Shown: in pieces, positions 59,335 to 64,000 of the stretch
Numbering within the stretch: position 1 is the stretch's first letter
Layout of the letters: each line of letters starts with the position of its first letter
Source: Ohtaekwangia sp036503775
Lineage (GTDB): Bacteria > Bacteroidota > Bacteroidia > Cytophagales > Cyclobacteriaceae
Direction: 5' to 3'
DNA length: 64,000 nucleotides
Assembly (NCBI GenBank): GCA_036503775.1
Contig: DASXWH010000120.1
Location: 39,348 to 103,347 of the forward strand
Position numbers and translations under genes: made by a program
The notes under the pieces: generated by a model
What the model saw: only the letters and a program-made list of their open reading frames with translations
Told to the model about the DNA's origin: nothing
Database searches by the model: none

Positions 59335-61163
59335 ACACATATCTCAACTACCTCATGGAGGCAAATCTTGGATTGTGCCTGTTCTTTGGAATTTATGTGC
59401 TCGTCCTTCGTTATGAAACTGATTTCAGTGTAAAACGGATATATGCATTGTGTGCAATTGTCGCATCTGTGATTTTTCCATTGGTCCATCTTCGAACCGG
59501 CACAAGTTCGGCAATACCTTCACTCTCATCATTCATCCCCTCCTACTGGCTGCCTGAAGTTGTTGTACACGGATCACGAATCGCAACTCAATCCGTTTCG
59601 ACAACACACAGCAGCTATGAGTTTTGGAATGTGCTCTTTCTGATCTATGGTATTGGTGTAACCCTTATGTTGCTTTTATTCCTGGTTCGGCTCATCCGCT
59701 TGTTGATAACCATCTTAAAAGCCAACTCCTACCCGATGGGAAAATACCATGTCATTGAGTCGCCAAAAGATCACTCTTCGTTCTCCTTCTTCCGGTTCAT
59801 CTTTATCGGGCAAGCAAGCCAGCTATCCAATCAGGAAAAACAACATATTGTGAATCATGAGCTGGTGCATGTCCGGAAACTGCACTCATTTGATATTCTT
59901 CTGATCAGCATACTCAACATCTTCTTCTGGTTTAATCCGGTGGTGATGTTATTCAAAAAGATATTCATTCAACTTCACGAGTTCGAAGCAGATGCGCGCG
60001 CTGTTGAGGAACGTGATGTGAATGATTACTGCGGCCTGCTGGCGAGGGTTGCTTTACTGTCGGCCGACTTCAAACTCGCCAATCACTTTAGTAATTCTTT
60101 AACAATTAAACGAATTGAAATGATGCGAACCATGAAAACAAAAATAACACGATGGAAGCTGGTGGCATTGGCAGTCATCCTTCCGTTGTTCTTTTTCTTT
60201 GTAGCCTGCCAGGACCAGGTTACCAATGATGTTGTTGATATCGCTAAAAACTCGAACCGACCTTTGGTAGTGCCTGAAGAGGTACAGACCCGCTATGACC
60301 AACTCAAAAAGGGAAACCCATATTCGAATTACATTCTGGTTGAATTCAATGAAAAAGCGGAGAAACAGCTTGCTGAAATGGAAGCAACGTATGGTCTGCC
60401 AAAATCCATTGAACTTTACACACCTGATAAAGACGAATGGGTTAAAGGCGGGTCAGACAGTGGCGTGATCCTGGAGCGGTCCAAATCTGAGTCATCAGAA
60501 CTCAGAACAATTGCCATCATCGAATACAACGACCAGTTAAAAGAGGTAAGCGAGCGATCAAAAATGGAGGGTGATATCTACACCATTGTGGAGCAATCCG
60601 CTAGCCCGGTGGGTGGCTATGAAAGCCTTGGAGCATTTCTCTGGGAGAATCTGAAATACCCGCAGGAATCACGGGAGGCAGGTAAGCAAGGAACCGTACA
60701 CATTCAGTTTGTAGTAAACAAAGACGGATCACTAAGCGACTTCACTATCCTGAAAAGTGTTGATCCCTTGCTGGACAATGAGGCGCTCCGCGTGACCAGG
60801 TTACTTCCCAACTGGAATCCCGCCCAGCAAGATGGTAAAGCTGTACGTCAGCGTTTCGTTTTGCCTTTAAAGTTTAAGCTGGATGATTCGCCAGAAGAAA
60901 GCAGGTCAGTTCAGGCAGAAGAAGTGAATAGCAAATTCAACCTCACCTCAGATGTTGTGGAAAATGGTAACGAAAAAATTGTTACCGGTAAATTGCTGGA
61001 CGAAAACAATGATCCGATTAAGGGGGCAAACATTGTGAATGTAGGTTCAACCAAAGGAACCATTACCGATCAGGAAGGTAATTTTAGAATCGTTGTGCCC
61101 AAAACAAAAGGGCAGCTTGCAGTTTCCTTTGTTGGGTATAAAACGGAAACGATCGATTACTAA
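59331..61163 (+). CDS. M56 (BlaR1-like) metalloprotease fused to TonB-like and carboxypeptidase-regulatory domains
   Basis: The 610-residue protein has an M56 membrane protease part with about five hydrophobic helices and the zinc motif HELVH (residues 176-180) plus EFEADARAVE (near 215). After the last helix (VALAVILPLFFFFVACQ, near 282) comes a periplasmic region with a TonB C-terminal domain (about 425-520; LKYPQESREAGKQGTVHIQF) and a carboxypeptidase-regulatory-like Ig domain at the end (about 545-610; VTGKLLDENNDPIKGANIVN). The transmembrane protease should sense a signal and start BlaI cleavage. No penicillin-binding sensor domain is present. It is translated 4 bp overlapping with the BlaI gene. 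Confidence 0.9.
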   Translation: MNTYLNYLMEANLGLCLFFGIYVLVLRYETDFSVKRIYALCAIVASVIFPLVHLRTGTSSAIPSLSSFIPSYWLPEVVVHGSRIATQSVSTTHSSYEFWNVLFLIYGIGVTLMLLLFLVRLIRLLITILKANSYPMGKYHVIESPKDHSSFSFFRFIFIGQASQLSNQEKQHIVNHELVHVRKLHSFDILLISILNIFFWFNPVVMLFKKIFIQLHEFEADARAVEERDVNDYCGLLARVALLSADFKLANHFSNSLTIKRIEMMRTMKTKITRWKLVALAVILPLFFFFVACQDQVTNDVVDIAKNSNRPLVVPEEVQTRYDQLKKGNPYSNYILVEFNEKAEKQLAEMEATYGLPKSIELYTPDKDEWVKGGSDSGVILERSKSESSELRTIAIIEYNDQLKEVSERSKMEGDIYTIVEQSASPVGGYESLGAFLWENLKYPQESREAGKQGTVHIQFVVNKDGSLSDFTILKSVDPLLDNEALRVTRLLPNWNPAQQDGKAVRQRFVLPLKFKLDDSPEESRSVQAEEVNSKFNLTSDVVENGNEKIVTGKLLDENNDPIKGANIVNVGSTKGTITDQEGNFRIVVPKTKGQLAVSFVGYKTETIDY

Positions 61164-61177
61164 CTATTTTCGAAACT

Positions 61178-61219
61178 TTGAAGTTTGAGGTTAATGCTAG
61201 CAACAGCCTCAAACTTCAA
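61178..61219. repeat. Inverted repeat between convergent genes
   Basis: Perfect 13-bp arms at 61178-61190 and 61207-61219 enclose a 16-nt loop that contains GCTAGC. It lies between the M56 gene stop and the TlpA-like gene stop. Neither side has a T-run, so it is not a typical terminator. The left arm shows TGAAGTT and TGAGGTT as neighbouring seven-base units. Confidence 0.65.
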
Positions 61220-61231
61220 CCTCGAAGCCTG

Positions 61232-62440
61232 TTACTTCAATACTTCAGCAAGTTTATCATCAAGTGCCTTGCCCCGAAGATTTTTGGCTATGATCTTACC
61301 ATCCGGATCCAGTAGAACTGAAAATGGTATGCCGGTGATGTTATAGGTTTTGGCCGCTTCAGACTGCCAATACTTTAGATCAGATACATGCGTCCAGGTA
61401 AGTCCATCCTGTTTAATGGCTTGAATCCAGTCCTTTTTGTTCCGGTCCAGTGAAACACCAAACACAGTGAATCCTTTGTCTTTAAATTTATGGTAAGCCT
61501 TTACTACGTTGGGATTTTCCTGGCGACAGGGTCCGCACCATTTAGCCCAGAAATCAACGAGAACGTATTTGCCCCGCATGGAGGAAAGCTTCACCACATT
61601 ACCTGTGGTATCAGGTAATGAGATTTCAGGTGCTGGTTGACCAATGGCTAATAACTTCATGTTATCTACCATAGTGACAAAATCCTTGGCATGGGAATAT
61701 GAGGGCCATTCCTTTTTTAATTTCTCAGCCACTGATGTGTAGGTCTCAAAATACTGATCTTTATCAAGCGCGTTACTTTGGAGCAGATTGATCGTACCAA
61801 GAGATAAGGGCTCGCTCACTAATAATGCTGAAAGTTTGAGATGGCTTTTTTTGATCTCATTCATATATGTAGTGCGCAGCTCATTCATTTTTTCTTCATC
61901 CTTTGCCTGAGCAGCGACCTGGAATTCCTGATTCAGACGGGCGATTTCGGGAGAGCGCTCACCTTCCTGCAATATAGCCTGCGCTTTTCTGATCAGATCA
62001 ATCTCCGGTGAACCTTTGATCTCCACAAAGCCTTGTGGGTTATTACCATCTACATTGATCTGAATATTGCTTTTGTATAAAATGAAATCAACAGATTGCG
62101 TTTTGAAGAATGTAATCTTGTAGTAACCGGGTTCAGTGAGCTTAACAGTCTTAGAATAGGTGTAATTGCTTTTAAGCGTGATCGTATCCTGCCAGCCGAA
62201 TGAACCATTCTTCATTTCCTGAATCAGAATTTGTCCCTGCTGTGGAAAACCTACCTTGCCGCTTACCGTTACGGTCCAGGCATCTGTGTTAGCGTCTTCC
62301 TTACTCGTGGACGAACATGAAAAGCCAAAAGCCAAAAGCACAAAGCTTAAAGCCAACAACCTGTTCCCATAGTCAGAAAACCCCATTCTTCCTGACCTCT
62401 GCTTTCTGCTTTTTGCTTTCTGCGTTCTACTTTCTATCAT
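61232..62440 (-). CDS. TlpA-like thiol-disulfide oxidoreductase
   Basis: The product (402 residues from the ATG ending at 62440) has a DUF4369-like beta domain (about 55-150), a helical linker and a thioredoxin/AhpC-TSA domain (about 265-402) with the active site FWAKWCGPCRQE (Cys near 300 and 303) and the cis-Pro segment TGIPFSVLLDP. It should reduce or exchange disulfides in the periplasm or at the outer membrane. Two starts are possible. The first ATG (62440) overlaps the gatB stop as ATGA but gives a long basic N-terminus; the second (62386) gives a signal sequence ending FGFSCSS. Most of that signal sequence and the stretch before it are written in heptanucleotide repeats (62320-62354 and 62399-62433). 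Confidence 0.88.
   Translation of the reverse strand: MIESRTQKAKSRKQRSGRMGFSDYGNRLLALSFVLLAFGFSCSSTSKEDANTDAWTVTVSGKVGFPQQGQILIQEMKNGSFGWQDTITLKSNYTYSKTVKLTEPGYYKITFFKTQSVDFILYKSNIQINVDGNNPQGFVEIKGSPEIDLIRKAQAILQEGERSPEIARLNQEFQVAAQAKDEEKMNELRTTYMNEIKKSHLKLSALLVSEPLSLGTINLLQSNALDKDQYFETYTSVAEKLKKEWPSYSHAKDFVTMVDNMKLLAIGQPAPEISLPDTTGNVVKLSSMRGKYVLVDFWAKWCGPCRQENPNVVKAYHKFKDKGFTVFGVSLDRNKKDWIQAIKQDGLTWTHVSDLKYWQSEAAKTYNITGIPFSVLLDPDGKIIAKNLRGKALDDKLAEVLK
62320..62354. repeat. Five-unit heptanucleotide repeat
   Basis: On the plus strand five consecutive 7-base units read AAAAGCC, AAAAGCC, AAAAGCA, CAAAGCT and TAAAGCC, with an AAAGC core in each. On the minus strand this codes the hydrophobic core of the TlpA-like signal sequence. 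Confidence 0.8.
62399..62433. repeat. Second five-unit heptanucleotide repeat, opposite orientation
   Basis: Five 7-base units read CTGCTTT, CTGCTTT, TTGCTTT, CTGCGTT and CTACTTT. The GCTTT core is the reverse complement of AAAGC in the first array, so the two arrays form an imperfect inverted pair 44 bp apart, flanking the second possible start codon of the TlpA-like gene (62384-62386). Confidence 0.8.
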
Positions 62441-63894
62441 ACTTTCTTTAATTTCTGTGTTAATAATTCGGTAGCCACTTTCGGATCAGCTTTTCCCTTG
62501 CTCCGCTTCATGACTTCACCCATGAACATACTGATAATTCCTTTCTTTCCCTTGTGATATTCCTCTACCTTCAATGGAAATTCCTTAATCACTTCTTCTA
62601 CGATCGGGAGCAAAGAATCCTGACTGCTGTCCTGTATGAGATTCAGGTTTTGTGCTACTTCCAGTGCGGATTTACCCGGGTTCTTTAACAGCTCGGTAAA
62701 AATCCGTTGAGTCGCTATGGTGTAGCTGATCTTACCTTCATCAATCAACGCAATCAGTTCCGCAATAATTTGTGGCGGTAATGGAAACTCATCGGCTGAT
62801 AGCCCAAGTTCATTAAGATTGGATTTAACCGGGCCCATGATCCAGTTGGAAGCCGCTTTATAATTGCGTGTGTGTTTAATGACACTTTCAAAATATAGAG
62901 CAACATCCTTTGAATCCGTCAGTACCAATGCATCGTATTCCGGAAGGCTATATTCCTTTACATACTTTTGAGCCAGTTCACGTGGCAATGCTGGCATTGT
63001 CGATTTGATTTCGTTCAGCCACTTCTCAGATACTTCCATCGGACTTAAATCAGGATCCGGGAAATAGCGATAGTCATTCAGTTCTTCTTTCGTACGCATG
63101 CCGTAGGTCTTTCCATTGTCGGCATTGAACGTACGGGTTTCAGAAACGACTGCTTCTCCATTTTCCAGCAACGCAATCTGGCGATCGAACTCGTGTTCGA
63201 TGGCACGCTGCACGTTTCGGATGGAGTTCATGTTCTTTACTTCTACTTTCTTGCCCAGCACCGTTGATCCATTCAGCATCACCGAAACGTTCGCATCACA
63301 ACGAAGTGAACCTTCTTCCATGTTTCCATCGCATATATCAAGATAACGGACAAGCTTTCGAACTTCCGTAAGAATAGCACCTGCTTCTTCAGACGAGTGC
63401 ATATCCGGCTCAGTAACAATTTCAATTAAGGGAACACCAGCACGATTAAAGTCAACCAATGTATCAGCCTCATTTTCCTGGTGAATGGACTTACCGGCAT
63501 CTTCTTCGATATGGATACGGTTGAGCTTCACGTCACGCTCACCCTCTTTTGTGTTTATCGTCACATACCCGCCCTTGCAAATCGGAGTACGATCCTGCGT
63601 GAGTTGATAACCTTTGGGGAGATCCGGATAGAAATAATTCTTACGATCGAATATCTGAAAACGAGAAATATCACAATGGCATGCGAGCCCCATTTTGATC
63701 GCAAACTCAACCACCTTTTTATTCAGCAGAGGAAGGGTACCTGGATGCGCCAGCGTGATCACACTGACATTCGTGTTCGGCTGACTGCCAAATGAATTTG
63801 AATCGGTATTGTAGATCTTGCTCTTCGTTAAAAGCTGAGCATGAACCTCAAGCCCAATCACCAGTGTATACTTATCGCGAATTGATTTCTCCAT
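62437..63894 (-). CDS. gatB: Asp/Glu-tRNA amidotransferase subunit B
   Basis: The 485-residue protein is the kinase-like subunit of GatCAB, which converts Glu-tRNA(Gln) and Asp-tRNA(Asn) to the amide forms. Signatures include VIGLEVHAQLLTKSKIYN at the start, AHPGTLPLLN, FDRKNYFYPDLPKGYQLTQ (near 88), the GSLRCDANVS segment and a C-terminal helical YqeY-like domain ending KADPKVATELLTQKL. The ATG ending at 63894 matches the family start; a TTG at 63918 is less likely. The stop overlaps the first ATG of the TlpA-like gene. Confidence 0.97.
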   Translation of the reverse strand: MEKSIRDKYTLVIGLEVHAQLLTKSKIYNTDSNSFGSQPNTNVSVITLAHPGTLPLLNKKVVEFAIKMGLACHCDISRFQIFDRKNYFYPDLPKGYQLTQDRTPICKGGYVTINTKEGERDVKLNRIHIEEDAGKSIHQENEADTLVDFNRAGVPLIEIVTEPDMHSSEEAGAILTEVRKLVRYLDICDGNMEEGSLRCDANVSVMLNGSTVLGKKVEVKNMNSIRNVQRAIEHEFDRQIALLENGEAVVSETRTFNADNGKTYGMRTKEELNDYRYFPDPDLSPMEVSEKWLNEIKSTMPALPRELAQKYVKEYSLPEYDALVLTDSKDVALYFESVIKHTRNYKAASNWIMGPVKSNLNELGLSADEFPLPPQIIAELIALIDEGKISYTIATQRIFTELLKNPGKSALEVAQNLNLIQDSSQDSLLPIVEEVIKEFPLKVEEYHKGKKGIISMFMGEVMKRSKGKADPKVATELLTQKLKKV

Positions 63895-63931
63895 AAAAGC
63901 GCCCGGAGGCAGAACCAAAAAAATTAAATAC

Positions 63932-64000
63932 TTATCCGATCAATTTACGTGCTTTTTCAATAACGGCATCCAGCCCGTTCAGGTTCTTACCACCAGCCGT
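63932..64000 (-). CDS. C-terminal end of an unidentified gene
   Basis: The minus strand has an open frame from the window edge to a TAA at 63932-63934, giving the last 22 residues TAGGKNLNGLDAVIEKARKL and two more. It lies 37 bp upstream of gatB on the same strand. The frame, Lys-rich end and spacing fit a real gene, but 22 residues are not enough to name it. Confidence 0.5.
   Translation of the reverse strand, partial: TAGGKNLNGLDAVIEKARKLIG

Overview
The window reads as chromosome of a Bacteroidota bacterium, most likely order Cytophagales. I infer this from the gene families: type IX secretion (T9SS) sorting domains on five large proteins, a two-component-propeller sensor kinase, a short 287-residue primary sigma factor, BshB1, DUF3667, DUF349 and DUF4159 proteins, and a BlaI/M56 pair with a TonB-like tail. 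Genus cannot be told from sequence alone. I see no insertion sequence, prophage, rRNA operon or CRISPR array. One tRNA (Thr, TGT) is present.

Layout. 1-9.8 kb: the end of a leucine-rich repeat protein, a 14-blade sensor histidine kinase, an outer-membrane barrel, a TerC membrane protein, a RES/Xre toxin-antitoxin pair, a sorbosone-dehydrogenase-like protein whose start codon lies in a long hairpin, and two small membrane or secreted proteins. 9.8-27.5 kb: mostly housekeeping: tRNA-Thr, a DUF349 protein, AlgH, PdxH, BshB1, TrxB, the primary sigma factor, PNPase, S15, an LptF/G permease, a START-like protein, a DUF3667 protein, TPR proteins, Ku, and an AarF kinase with a TetR regulator. 27.8-49.5 kb: a large secreted-protein region with a PKD-repeat esterase, then four same-strand paralogues of 783, 2646, 1799 and 981 residues. 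Two of these carry an intact subtilisin (S8) domain and two do not; all share a C-terminal Ig-like module and a T9SS sorting domain. 49.8-54.1 kb: an apparent operon of a secreted PIG-L deacetylase, a 38-residue membrane peptide and an SSS-family symporter. 54.2-64 kb: thymidylate synthase, lipoproteins, a DUF4159 protein with a haem-c/FG-GAP lipoprotein, BlaI plus an M56-TonB-carboxypeptidase-regulatory fusion, a TlpA-like thiol reductase, GatB and the end of one more gene.

How the parts fit: the T9SS substrates, the PIG-L/symporter unit and the carbohydrate- and envelope-related proteins suggest an organism that degrades polymers outside the cell and takes up the products. BshB1 and TrxB point to bacillithiol and thioredoxin thiol chemistry. 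The less expected observations are: (i) a pair of inverted five-unit heptanucleotide repeats that encode or flank the signal peptide of the TlpA-like protein; (ii) a near-perfect 18-bp hairpin covering a start codon; (iii) a 38-codon gene overlapping the symporter start by ATGA; (iv) a conserved 5' leader before two of the T9SS paralogues; (v) seven-G tracts in one T9SS protease and in the 38-codon gene.

All family assignments come from reading the sequence by eye; no database search was run.
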